A stretch of 64,000 nt of DNA, from assembly GCA_023898765.1 (NCBI GenBank), contig CP060238.1, positions 1,798,001-1,862,000 on the forward strand, given 5' to 3'. Shown one piece after another: positions 17,055 through 24,863 of the stretch; within the stretch, counting starts at the first letter, position 1, and the number at the start of each line of letters is the position of its first letter. The notes under the pieces were generated by a model that saw only the letters and a program-made list of their open reading frames with translations, was not told the origin of the DNA and did no database searches. The DNA comes from Rhodospirillales bacterium. Its GTDB lineage: Bacteria; Pseudomonadota; Alphaproteobacteria; Micavibrionales; Micavibrionaceae. The position numbers were made by a program, and so were the translations under genes.

Positions 17055-17114
17055 TATTTTCGATACCGGGCGTCTTGGCCGTTTTTTAATTCGAAACTTT
17101 TGGTATCGAAAATA
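17055..17114. repeat. 13-base perfect inverted repeat
   Basis: TATTTTCGATACC (17055-17067) and GGTATCGAAAATA (17102-17114) are exact complements separated by 34 bases. The 310-base gap between the bactofilin start and the gene at 17188 is otherwise AT-rich and carries only this repeat and a weak promoter (TTGACA at 17133). The arms could be two half-sites for a regulator or a long hairpin. Confidence 0.7.
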
Positions 17115-17187
17115 ACAGGAATCGCTTTTTTGTTGACATAATTTTTTAGCCTATTAGGGTGTGTTTTTCAAAGGAGAGAGGTCCCCC

Positions 17188-17517
17188 ATGCGCAATACGA
17201 AAACAGATTACGTCATTGAACTTTCAATAGGGAATGGTCACAGGGCTTCCCTTAATGCCTTAGAAAAATTCTGTAAACAAAACGGCGGCGACCGGAAAGG
17301 ATACGTCTGTCATAACGGCAAACCCCTTACAGAATACGTTGTCGTTTCCTTTTCCGAAGCAGCCGCCGCGAAGCTGCCGGGACAAAGCCATTTCATTGCC
17401 CTCCTGCCTGTTCCCGGCGATCATCTCAATTTTGGCCCGCTGGAAGACTTCACCGTGCAAACCCGCCGGCTAACGCAAAAGGAACAAGCCGCGATCGGTT
17501 TCCCTACACCTCGTTAA
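17188..17517 (+). CDS. Protein of unknown function
   Basis: About 109 residues from MRNTKTDYV; GGAGAG lies about ten bases before this ATG, so the longer frame from 17161 is not favoured. Not recognised. The protein is soluble with two Cys (FCKQNG, YVCHNG) and ends in TRRLTQKEQAAIGFP. It overlaps the 3' end of convergent uvrC by 14 bases. Upstream lie TTGACA at 17133 and the inverted repeat. Confidence 0.6.
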   Translation: MRNTKTDYVIELSIGNGHRASLNALEKFCKQNGGDRKGYVCHNGKPLTEYVVVSFSEAAAAKLPGQSHFIALLPVPGDHLNFGPLEDFTVQTRRLTQKEQAAIGFPTPR

Positions 17518-19339
17518 AGAAAGAATAGATTTTCTCTGCGAGCGCTTTCGAGACCCCTTCCACTTTCCGGAGATCTTCGAGTCCTGCCCGCGACACGGCC
17601 TTGGCGGATCCGAAATGATGCAGCAGCGCCTTTTTCCGGGCCGCCCCCACCCCCGGAATATCATCCAGCGGTGATTTGGACAAATCGCCCTTCCGGTGGG
17701 TGCGGTGCGCGCCAATGGCAAAACGATGCGCCTCGTCGCGCAGCCTTTGCAAATAGTGAAGCGCCGCATCATTGACGGGCAGTTGAAACGGCCTCTTTCC
17801 TTCCATAAAGAACTGCTCCCGCCCCGCGTTCCGGTCCGGTCCCTTGGCAATGGCCACCACCTTCAAATCGTCCCAGACTCCGACCTCTTCCAGCGCCTCT
17901 TTCACCGCGCCGAGCTGCCCCTTCCCGCCGTCAATCAGCAAAAGATCCGGCCATTCTTCCCCGCCTTTCTCCGGCGTTTCTTTCAAAGCCCTTGTAAAGC
18001 GGCGGATCATGACCTCGCGCATCATGCCGTAATCGTCGGACCCGGCCGCCTTTCGGATATTGAATTTCCTGTAGGCTTTCTTCCGAAAGCCCTCCGGCCC
18101 TGCCACCACCATTCCGCCGACCATGTTGGTGCCGGAGATGTGGGAATTGTCGTAAATTTCAATCCGCTCTGGCGGAGCCTCCAGTCCAAACAGCTTCGCC
18201 ACCTCTTTCAGGAGACGCTCCTCTCCCGCCTGCTGCAAGAAGCTTCGTTTCAGGACGTCTGCAGCGTTCCCGTGCACAAAATCGACCAGCCGCTTACGCT
18301 TTCCCCGCGAAGGACAATGGATACGGGTTTGGAAAGCCTCTTCCAGCAAGGCCCTGTCATCCGGCATCTCTCCCACATAAATATGCGGCGGCACGGGCCT
18401 GGCGTCATAAAACTGTGCCATAAAGGAAGATAAAATGCGCGCAGGCGCGTCCTCTGCGGAAGCCTTCGGAAAGTAAGCATGATTGCCGAAATTCTGCCCG
18501 CCGCGAAAAAAGAAAATCTGTATGCACGCCTTCCCCTGGTGCGTCGCCAGCGCAATTATGTCGGCGTTGCCGATTCCTTCGACATTAATGTCCTGCTGCG
18601 CGTGAATGGATGCCAGCGCCCTGATCCGGTCGCGGTAGGAGGCCGCCAGTTCGTAATTCTGCCCGGCGCTCGCTTTTTGCATCTCCTTGGCGAAGCGGGC
18701 CTGTATGGCGCGGCTTTTACCGCTGAGAAAATCGTGCGCCTGTGCCACCTGCCCCGCATACGCTTCCTTTGACGCCTTTCCCACGCAAGGGGCGCTGCAA
18801 CGCCTGATATGATATTGCAGGCAGGGCCGCGTCCTGTTTTTGAAAACGCTGTCGCTGCAATTGCGGAGCAAAAAGGCCCGCTGCAACACGTTAATCGTCC
18901 GGTTCACAGCGCCCGCCCCGGCGAAGGGACCGAAATACTCCCCTTTTGGTTTGCGGGCTCCCCGATGTTTTTTGACCTGCGGAAAATCGTGGTCCCCGGT
19001 AATCAGGATATAGGGGAAAGATTTATCGTCCCGCAGCAAGACGTTATAGCGGGGTTTGAGTTTTTTAATGAGATTGGATTCAAGAAGCAGCGCCTCGACT
19101 TCCGTGTGGGTGCGCACGAATTCCATCGAGGCCGTTTCCGCGACCATCCGCTGGAGCCGGAGGGGGAGTTTGGCCACATTGGCATAAGTGACAACCCGTT
19201 TCTTCAGGGAATTGGCCTTCCCGACATAGAGCGCCTCGCCTTCTGCGCCCAGCATCCGGTACACGCCGGGGCTGTCGGGCAGCGTCCCGGCCTGCCCGCG
19301 AATAAGTTTCGCCCCGCGCTGTAAAGATATCTGTGTCAT
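17504..19339 (-). CDS. uvrC: Excinuclease ABC subunit C
   Basis: 611 residues, full length. The N-terminal GIY-YIG nuclease (SPGVYRMLGAEGEALYVGKA, near residue 24) makes the 3' incision. A Cys cluster follows (LRNCSDSVFKNRTRPCLQYH, then CSAPCVGK). The middle UVR motif, the RNase H-like 5' nuclease (IEIYDNSHISGTNMVGGMV, PDLLLIDGGKGQLGAV) and a C-terminal helix-hairpin-helix pair (DIPGVGAARKKALLHHFGS) complete it. It works with UvrA and with UvrB, encoded at 37-39 kb, in nucleotide excision repair. Apparently a single-gene unit. Confidence 0.97.
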   Translation of the reverse strand: MTQISLQRGAKLIRGQAGTLPDSPGVYRMLGAEGEALYVGKANSLKKRVVTYANVAKLPLRLQRMVAETASMEFVRTHTEVEALLLESNLIKKLKPRYNVLLRDDKSFPYILITGDHDFPQVKKHRGARKPKGEYFGPFAGAGAVNRTINVLQRAFLLRNCSDSVFKNRTRPCLQYHIRRCSAPCVGKASKEAYAGQVAQAHDFLSGKSRAIQARFAKEMQKASAGQNYELAASYRDRIRALASIHAQQDINVEGIGNADIIALATHQGKACIQIFFFRGGQNFGNHAYFPKASAEDAPARILSSFMAQFYDARPVPPHIYVGEMPDDRALLEEAFQTRIHCPSRGKRKRLVDFVHGNAADVLKRSFLQQAGEERLLKEVAKLFGLEAPPERIEIYDNSHISGTNMVGGMVVAGPEGFRKKAYRKFNIRKAAGSDDYGMMREVMIRRFTRALKETPEKGGEEWPDLLLIDGGKGQLGAVKEALEEVGVWDDLKVVAIAKGPDRNAGREQFFMEGKRPFQLPVNDAALHYLQRLRDEAHRFAIGAHRTHRKGDLSKSPLDDIPGVGAARKKALLHHFGSAKAVSRAGLEDLRKVEGVSKALAEKIYSFFNEV

Positions 19340-19420
19340 CCGTCCTTATATAAGGCAAATTACGCCTTGAATCCAAACAGATCCCCAATTACACATTACT
19401 GCACATGATCGGCAAACAGA

Positions 19421-19505
19421 TTTTGCTTTTGAACAGGCGCAAGGCGCGCCGCGTATATCAAATACGCAAGCGGCGAAGCAACACCTTCAAAAGCAAAAGA
19501 TGGCC
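19421..19505. repeat. Covarying inverted-repeat element, copy 2
   Basis: Outer arms TTTTGCTTTTGAA (19421-19433) and TTCAAAAGCAAAA (19486-19498), a perfect 13-base pair; central hairpin GCGTAT/ATACGC (19451-19467); conserved GCGGCGAAGCAAC and a trailing GATGGC. The layout matches copy 1 at 15265. It ends five bases before tRNA-Leu. Confidence 0.78.
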
Positions 19506-19510
19506 GCCGG

Positions 19511-19597
19511 GCGGGTATGGCGGAATCGGTAGACGCTGCAGACTTAAAATCTGTTTCCTGTATAGGAGTGGGGGTTCAAGTCCCCCTACCCGCACCA
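19511..19597 (+). tRNA. tRNA-Leu (UAA anticodon)
   Basis: 87 bases including an encoded CCA end. Acceptor arms GCGGGTA (19511-19517) and TACCCGC (19587-19593) pair perfectly; the anticodon stem GCAGA/TCTGT encloses the loop CTTAAAA with anticodon TAA; the T-arm is GGGGGTTCAAGTCCCCC. The long variable arm fits a class II tRNA. It decodes UUA (and UUG by wobble). Genes on its 3' side look accessory, so it may have served as an integration site. Confidence 0.97.
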
Positions 19598-19607
19598 ACG
19601 CTTGAGC

Positions 19608-21155
19608 CTAGTAATTCAGGGCAGGAGAATCGGCAGCAATCCGTAGTAAGGCGGGTGTTTTACAATTATATATGGCGCTGCCCCGGCTTCCTCTGCTGAC
19701 GCGCGTACACTCATCAGGATTATAGCCTATGCTCCGCAGGGCCTGCGTGTGATCGGCAGGGACCGGACGGGCGACAACGCTGCCGTCTGCGCCTTTGACG
19801 AAATCGTAATTATCCGGGTTAAGCCCCTGTTTTACCAGGAACGCCACTTTGTCGGTTTCCAAAACGCTTTCAGACACCAGCCCGTATTTTATCAGGTCTT
19901 CTCTAAAGCCATGATCCCTTGATATGGCATAGGCTCGATCGTAATCACGCTCGATCCCTTCCTGACCGTTCGCCATATAGTGAGCGATGTTCTGGCGTGC
20001 CCATTCAGCGCCCTTTTGCGCGAATTTTAAATCATCACGGGCCCGATGACTCCAGTTGCTCGTATCGACTCCCTCCAACATCCCGTTCAGGTCTTTAAGG
20101 GAAGCACCCTCCCCGGGCGGAACATCTTTTGCCCCGGCGCGCGGCGGCGTCTCTTCCGATAATATGGCAGGTTTCTGCTCTGCTGCTACGGCACGCGGAA
20201 TCTCCGGCTTTTCGTCCGGTGGGATAAATCCTATTCTTTGCATATCGGTTTTAAATATTTTTGCAGGCGTGTAGTTTTGACTTGCGCCGACATCCGCCAT
20301 CTTCCAGGCCAGAAGAGCTTTGTCTTCCGGCTTTATGCCGGAAAGATCGCCGTTCAATATCCTGTGGGCGATTTCTTTTGCGCCCCTTGCGGCAAGTGCG
20401 GAATCCTCTCCCAGCGCACGGCGCAGATGGAAACGCGTGTCCGCATCCCACCGGCTTGTGTCAATTCCTTCCAGTACCATGGCGGCCCGTTCGCCGGGCG
20501 GCAAAACGCCGGAATCCGGCATGTCGTCTTCCAATGTCAAAGGAGCCTGCGGCTCAGGCAATGAACGCACAACGCCCGATGAAGATTCAAATGAAGAGTC
20601 ATGAGGATGAAAACCACGCGGCATTACCGCCGCGTGCGCCGAAGCGGCCAGAGGCGTATGCGCCCCGAACAGTGCTTCCCCGGCAGCACGGGCCGAAGCC
20701 ATAAAGGTTTGCGTCAGGCTCCCCACGCCCGACCGCACAGCGTCCTGGACATACTGGAAAGATTCCGAATTTTGCAGTTTCTCTGCCGCGGTTTCGAACC
20801 AGCCTTCCTCGACACCGAAAACGGCGAGTCCGGCCAGTGTTGAGTTAAAGGCGAATTTTTTTGCGTATTTCCATCGATGATCCCGAAGGAAAGAGCCAAG
20901 CCCCTGCGTTTTACCGTCCGCCCGCGCTTTTTTGTAATCCTTATGGATTGCCAGCCCCGTCCCCGCCAATCCGCCAACGGCGGCCGAGAGAAAAACATTT
21001 GATAAACCGAAAATGCTTAAAAAGGTTCGCAGTCCCCAACGCACGGCCATACCGGTACCGACAGCCGTCGTCGCCGGTCCGGCCTTGTCCCAGGCCGTTC
21101 TTAACAAAGAACGCGCGGCAGGCCGCTCATCAGATGTTATTATGGCCGCACTCAT
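19608..21155 (-). CDS. Unknown protein with internal duplication
   Basis: 515 residues, not recognised. Residues 30-70 contain one or two hydrophobic stretches (LSNVFLSAAVGGLAGTGLAI), and another lies near 105-115, suggesting a membrane-associated N-terminal part. The C-terminal half has two divergent copies of a helical unit: LEGIDTSRWDADTRFHLRRA then GAKEIAHRILNGD, and LEGVDTSNWSHRARDDLKFA then GAEWARQNIAHYMANG. The two units are separated by a Pro/Glu-rich linker. It sits tail-to-tail with tRNA-Leu, eleven bases away. No conserved catalytic motif was seen. Confidence 0.65.
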   Translation of the reverse strand: MSAAIITSDERPAARSLLRTAWDKAGPATTAVGTGMAVRWGLRTFLSIFGLSNVFLSAAVGGLAGTGLAIHKDYKKARADGKTQGLGSFLRDHRWKYAKKFAFNSTLAGLAVFGVEEGWFETAAEKLQNSESFQYVQDAVRSGVGSLTQTFMASARAAGEALFGAHTPLAASAHAAVMPRGFHPHDSSFESSSGVVRSLPEPQAPLTLEDDMPDSGVLPPGERAAMVLEGIDTSRWDADTRFHLRRALGEDSALAARGAKEIAHRILNGDLSGIKPEDKALLAWKMADVGASQNYTPAKIFKTDMQRIGFIPPDEKPEIPRAVAAEQKPAILSEETPPRAGAKDVPPGEGASLKDLNGMLEGVDTSNWSHRARDDLKFAQKGAEWARQNIAHYMANGQEGIERDYDRAYAISRDHGFREDLIKYGLVSESVLETDKVAFLVKQGLNPDNYDFVKGADGSVVARPVPADHTQALRSIGYNPDECTRVSRGSRGSAIYNCKTPALLRIAADSPALNY

Positions 21156-21299
21156 CGGCGTTTACTCTCTTTCGTACACATGTACGCAAAATTTCGGGCA
21201 CAGCCCGTTATCGGCATCGGCTTTCTATGATCCGGAAAAGGACATATATTATAATTTGTCGTTATGCAAATAAAAAATGGGGGTTTCCGCTCATTCTCA

Positions 21300-21419
21300 C
21301 CACCCGTCAGTTTTTCGTCATTGCGAGGAGCCGCAGGCGACGAAGCAATCCAGAAAATCCGGGCTTTCTGGATCGCCTCGCTCCCGATGGTCGCTCGCGA
21401 TGACAAAATTGACGGGTGG
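21300..21419. repeat. Palindromic intergenic repeat (CATTGCGAGGAG type)
   Basis: Outer arms CACCCGTCA (21301-21309) and TGACGGGTG (21410-21418), middle arms GTCATTGCGAG/CTCGCGATGAC, and an inner hairpin CCAGAAA/TTTCTGG (21350-21371) form one long imperfect palindrome. It belongs with 10732-10812. It occupies most of the roughly 400-base gap between the 515-residue protein gene and the next gene, where no ORF is credible. Confidence 0.8.
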
Positions 21420-21441
21420 TAAGCAGCTCATTACAAAAAGC

Positions 21442-21470
21442 TTGACATAAATTTTGGGTTATGGAATAGC
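21442..21470 (+). promoter_or_regulatory. Candidate promoter of the gene at 21559
   Basis: TTGACA (21442-21447), a 17-base spacer and AATAGC (21465-21470). The -35 is perfect, the -10 weak. TTGACATAA is shared with the promoter at 22530. Confidence 0.5.
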
Positions 21471-21558
21471 TGTGCCCGTCAACCGTACACACACCATGGT
21501 ATAGGACGCGCCCTTGAAAGGGAAAATCAATCATACCGATAAGAAAAGGATTAAAACG

Positions 21559-22443
21559 ATGCGTTTCACTAATTTTACCAAACACTTTATTGCCGCAACC
21601 CTGGTTTCCAAAGGAGCCGTAGCAGGTGGTTACTACAACCCTCCGCAGCCGGTTCAACAACCCCAACCTGTCGCCGCAAACGCAGGAGCGATTTCAGGCT
21701 CAAGCTCAAGCTCAAATGCAGGAGCAATCTCCGGCTCAAAATCAAGCGCAAGCCTGAATGCGGATCTTGACGCACGCGCCAGCGCCAACGGCACCGGCAT
21801 TAACGGCAACGTGACCATGAGCCCGACGAACATCAACAAGCCGAGCTTCGAAAATGATGCAAGTTTTTCAAACGACGCCAGCTTTGTAAACGATCCGAAC
21901 TTTAAACAGGACCAGACGCAGAGCCAAAAGCAAAAAAACCAGCAGGGCCAGACTCAAGGCATCGGTGATGTCGGCTCTAAATGGAGTTACCGTAACACGA
22001 ATGAAGTCGCGGCGTCTTCCCCGACAGCGCCAAGCATTATAGGCGGAGGAAACGCGCATATGTGCAAACCGACCGAAGGCTGGAGCGCGGCATTCACGAT
22101 TGTTGCCGGTGGCATTTCCGGCGGGCACAATGAAGGCAAACCTGTCGGTACCCCGGTGGCCCTTCTGGGTCAGAAGTTCGACGCTCTGACTCCGAAAACA
22201 GTTCAGGGCTTTCTTGATGAGGGCAAAATCACCAAAGAGGAATTCGCGGCCTGGAGCTGTCTTGAAAATCTCCAAAGCCACGAAGAGAGAATGTTCAAAC
22301 TCAGTGCCGCTCGTGACGTTATGTTCAAAGGGATGGAGGCTTACTGCGATCCAAAAACATGGGGAGAAGCAAAGACGGATGAACATAAAGAATTCTGCAA
22401 TAAACCTGCCAAATCCGGTCATGATCTGATTTTTGGAAAATAA
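21559..22443 (+). CDS. Secreted low-complexity repeat protein of unknown function
   Basis: About 294 residues from MRFTNFTKH; AAAGGA lies nine bases upstream, better than the longer frame at 21514. A short secretion-like N-terminus ends near AVAGG. The next 120 residues are low complexity: NAGAISGSSSSS and NAGAISGSKSSA in tandem, a FENDASF/FSNDASF/FVNDPNF triplet, and a Gln/Lys/Asn run. The C-terminal half is globular with four Cys (HMCKP, WSCLEN, YCDPKT, EFCNKP). The layout suggests an exported, perhaps surface or matrix, protein. It has its own promoter and terminator. Confidence 0.65.
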   Translation: MRFTNFTKHFIAATLVSKGAVAGGYYNPPQPVQQPQPVAANAGAISGSSSSSNAGAISGSKSSASLNADLDARASANGTGINGNVTMSPTNINKPSFENDASFSNDASFVNDPNFKQDQTQSQKQKNQQGQTQGIGDVGSKWSYRNTNEVAASSPTAPSIIGGGNAHMCKPTEGWSAAFTIVAGGISGGHNEGKPVGTPVALLGQKFDALTPKTVQGFLDEGKITKEEFAAWSCLENLQSHEERMFKLSAARDVMFKGMEAYCDPKTWGEAKTDEHKEFCNKPAKSGHDLIFGK

Positions 22444-22469
22444 ATTCTATCTTTCAACTTTTTTATAAA

Positions 22470-22498
22470 ACAGCCGCCTTAAAAGCGGCTGTTTTTTT
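22470..22498 (+). terminator. Rho-independent terminator
   Basis: ACAGCCGC and GCGGCTGT around a seven-base loop, followed by TTTTTTT. It ends the transcript of the secreted repeat protein 26 bases past its stop. Confidence 0.9.
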
Positions 22499-22529
22499 AT
22501 CTCCCAAAAACGCCCCTCACAACAAAAAC

Positions 22530-22558
22530 TTGACATAATTAATTTTTTCATCCATAGT
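22530..22558 (+). promoter_or_regulatory. Candidate promoter of the lipoprotein gene at 22609
   Basis: TTGACA (22530-22535), 17-base spacer, CATAGT (22553-22558). It lies between the upstream terminator and the lipoprotein start, so the gene is probably monocistronic. Confidence 0.55.
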
Positions 22559-22608
22559 CCCTGCGGTTTCTAAACACAGGCGTAAACAAAAACGGGAGAT
22601 TTTTTGCA

Positions 22609-23109
22609 ATGTCCTCCACAACAAGAACAGGGGTCTTTCTTCTCCCCGTCTTTCTTTCGGTCGCAGGTTGCACAACAGTTCCGCGGCAGGAACTGGCGGG
22701 AGATTGCGGCGTCTATACAACGATGTATGAAATCACCGGCTTCGGGGACGGCCGAAAGGAAAGACCTTTGGACAGGCAGTTTAACGGTTTCAGTGATGAT
22801 TGTGCAAAAGCGCAGGAACAACAGTTCAAGCTGGAAACGGCGGCGTTAATCCTGGCCAAATATCACCACTATGTCGGGGCGGGCAATTATCTGCCGGTTA
22901 TCGACGAATTGGGGAGCATAACAAACTCAGCGTTAAAGAACGTTATCCTCGAAGAGCTTGAAACGCAGTACGGCCTCACGGAAAATGTGTTACAGGCGAT
23001 ACAGAAAGCGGAAAAAACGGGAACCCCCGTTATCTGGCAAGGGCCTGACGGGGATATGGTTTATTTTCCGCCGGCGGTCCAGACACAACCGGAAATCCCC
23101 GGCCCTTAA
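22609..23109 (+). CDS. Putative lipoprotein of unknown function
   Basis: 166 residues. The signal peptide ends in a lipobox, LSVAGCTT, with the lipidated Cys at about residue 21. Two further Cys (GDCGVY, DDCAKA) may form a disulfide. No family was recognised; the tail is Pro-rich (PAVQTQPEIPGP). GGGAG lies about ten bases before the ATG. Confidence 0.65.
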   Translation: MSSTTRTGVFLLPVFLSVAGCTTVPRQELAGDCGVYTTMYEITGFGDGRKERPLDRQFNGFSDDCAKAQEQQFKLETAALILAKYHHYVGAGNYLPVIDELGSITNSALKNVILEELETQYGLTENVLQAIQKAEKTGTPVIWQGPDGDMVYFPPAVQTQPEIPGP

Positions 23110-23153
23110 ATCCTTCTGCCTGCGCGCTCAGGATGACAAAGCCTGCTCTTCGC

Positions 23154-23957
23154 CTACTCTTCGGTGGCGGTGCTTTCCCTGTCCTCATCGGACATAATGC
23201 TCATGGCATTGGTTTTCCCGCCATGCCCCTTGATGATATCGACGGCCTCTTCCATCGCCAGGTCGAGGCTTTCGACCTCCGTCGAGCGCAAAACCACGCT
23301 CAGGCCGAGCACGCCGCCGCGATAATGCGGATAGCTGCCGATGGAAACTTGCGGATATTTTTCCTGCAGGCGCGAAAGCGCATCTGCCACGAGGCTTTCC
23401 TGCAGCGAACAGGTGACCGTCCGTGACAAGACTGGTTTGCCGCAGGAAATCATGGCTTTGACATCGTCGAACATGGCGCGCATCACACGCGGCACGCCCG
23501 CCATCGCATAGACGTTTTCGAAACAGAACCCCGGGGCGCCGCTGACGGGATTGGGAATCAGTTTCGCGCCTTTGGGCAGCATCGCCATCTTCCTGCGCGC
23601 AGCGGTTACATTGTCTTCGCCTTCATAATATTCCGCCAGGATCTGATAGGCTTTTTCATGCAGCGCCAGATCCACTCCAAAAGCTTTGGCAAGGCTTTGG
23701 GCCGTAATATCGTCGTGCGTCGGGCCGATCCCGCCGGTTGTAAAAACGTAATCCGATTTGGCGCGCAGGGCGTTGACCGCCTCGACGATGTCGGATTCGA
23801 TATCCTGCACGATGCGGACTTCGGTCAGGACCACACCTTGCGGGACGAGTTGCTCCGCAATCCATGCCGTGTTGGTGTCCTGCGTCCGGCCGGACAAAAT
23901 TTCATTCCCGATAACGACCAGAGCGGCTTTGTATATGTCTTTAGAATCAGGTGTCAT
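23154..23957 (-). CDS. CinA-like molybdopterin-binding domain protein
   Basis: 267 residues. AALVVIGNEILSGRTQDTNT and FTTGGIGPTHDDIT are the hallmark motifs of the MoaB/Mog-like (MoCF) domain, as in the N-terminal part of CinA. The C-terminal deamidase domain of full CinA is absent; instead a roughly 100-residue C-terminal domain follows (MAGVPRVMRAMFDDV and after), a common alphaproteobacterial form. Possible roles are ADP-ribose or NMN-related pyrophosphatase activity, as in CinA/COG1058 proteins; it need not bind molybdopterin. Divergent from map. Confidence 0.88.
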   Translation of the reverse strand: MTPDSKDIYKAALVVIGNEILSGRTQDTNTAWIAEQLVPQGVVLTEVRIVQDIESDIVEAVNALRAKSDYVFTTGGIGPTHDDITAQSLAKAFGVDLALHEKAYQILAEYYEGEDNVTAARRKMAMLPKGAKLIPNPVSGAPGFCFENVYAMAGVPRVMRAMFDDVKAMISCGKPVLSRTVTCSLQESLVADALSRLQEKYPQVSIGSYPHYRGGVLGLSVVLRSTEVESLDLAMEEAVDIIKGHGGKTNAMSIMSDEDRESTATEE

Positions 23958-24050
23958 AAAACGTTCTTCAAAATTTTTGTTTTATAGGATATATGTCATT
24001 AGACCATATATGTCACCAAAAAATAAGACCTCGGGATGAAAGATTTTACC

Positions 24051-24863
24051 ATGAACGAAGCGCAGCCGAAACTGACCGCGCAGGGCGTTGAACTCCACGG
24101 CGCGGAAGACTTTGAGGGCATGCGCAAGGCCGGGTTGCTGGCGGCGCAAACGCTGGACATGATTACGGATCATATCGCTGCAGGCGTCACGACGAACGAG
24201 CTGGACCGTCTTTGCGCCGATTTTGTTGAAAAAGCCGGCGCGATTTCCGCGCCGCTGAATTACAAGGGCTTTCCGAAATCCATCTGCACCTCGGTCAACC
24301 ATGTGGTATGCCATGGCATTCCCTGCGAAAAGGCGCTGCAGGAAGGCGATATCATCAATATCGACGTCACGGTCATTGTGGATGGCTGGCACGGGGATAC
24401 AAGCCGCATGTTTTTTGTCGGCGATAAAATTCCGGTCAAAGCCCGAAAACTCGTGGAAACCACTTATGATTGCATGATGGCCGGGATCGAGGCCGTCAAA
24501 CCCGGCGCGACGCTGGGCGATGTGGGCCATGCGATCCAGACGGTGGCGGAAAGCAACCGTTTTTCCGTTGTCACGGATTTTTGCGGCCACGGGCTGGGAA
24601 AAATCTTTCACTGCCAGCCCTCCGTCATGCATTTCGGGGAGCCGGGAACCGGCATGACGCTGGAGCCGGGAATGTTTTTCACGATTGAACCCATGATTAA
24701 CGCAGGAAATTACGCCACCAAGGTGCTGGAAGACGGCTGGACCGCCGTGACGCGGGACCGCTCCCTCTCTGCCCAGTTCGAACATTCTCTGGCCGTGACG
24801 GAAGACGGCTATGAAATCTTCACCCTCTCCCCCAAAGGCTACACAAGGCCGCCCTATGGCTGA
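24051..24863 (+). CDS. map: Methionine aminopeptidase, type I
   Basis: 270 residues from MNEAQPKLT (an ATG five codons earlier is possible; neither has a strong ribosome binding site). The metal site is spread over IDVTVIVDGWHGDTSRMF (two Asp), GHGLGKIFH (His), FFTIEPMI (Glu) and FEHSLAV (Glu). The enzyme removes the initiator Met from nascent proteins. Its stop lies inside the start of radC, overlapping by eight bases. Confidence 0.95.
   Translation: MNEAQPKLTAQGVELHGAEDFEGMRKAGLLAAQTLDMITDHIAAGVTTNELDRLCADFVEKAGAISAPLNYKGFPKSICTSVNHVVCHGIPCEKALQEGDIINIDVTVIVDGWHGDTSRMFFVGDKIPVKARKLVETTYDCMMAGIEAVKPGATLGDVGHAIQTVAESNRFSVVTDFCGHGLGKIFHCQPSVMHFGEPGTGMTLEPGMFFTIEPMINAGNYATKVLEDGWTAVTRDRSLSAQFEHSLAVTEDGYEIFTLSPKGYTRPPYG

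Noticed and set aside
15265..21419. CRISPR array
   Set aside because: The repeats are single, widely spaced palindromes without regular spacers, and no cas gene is present.
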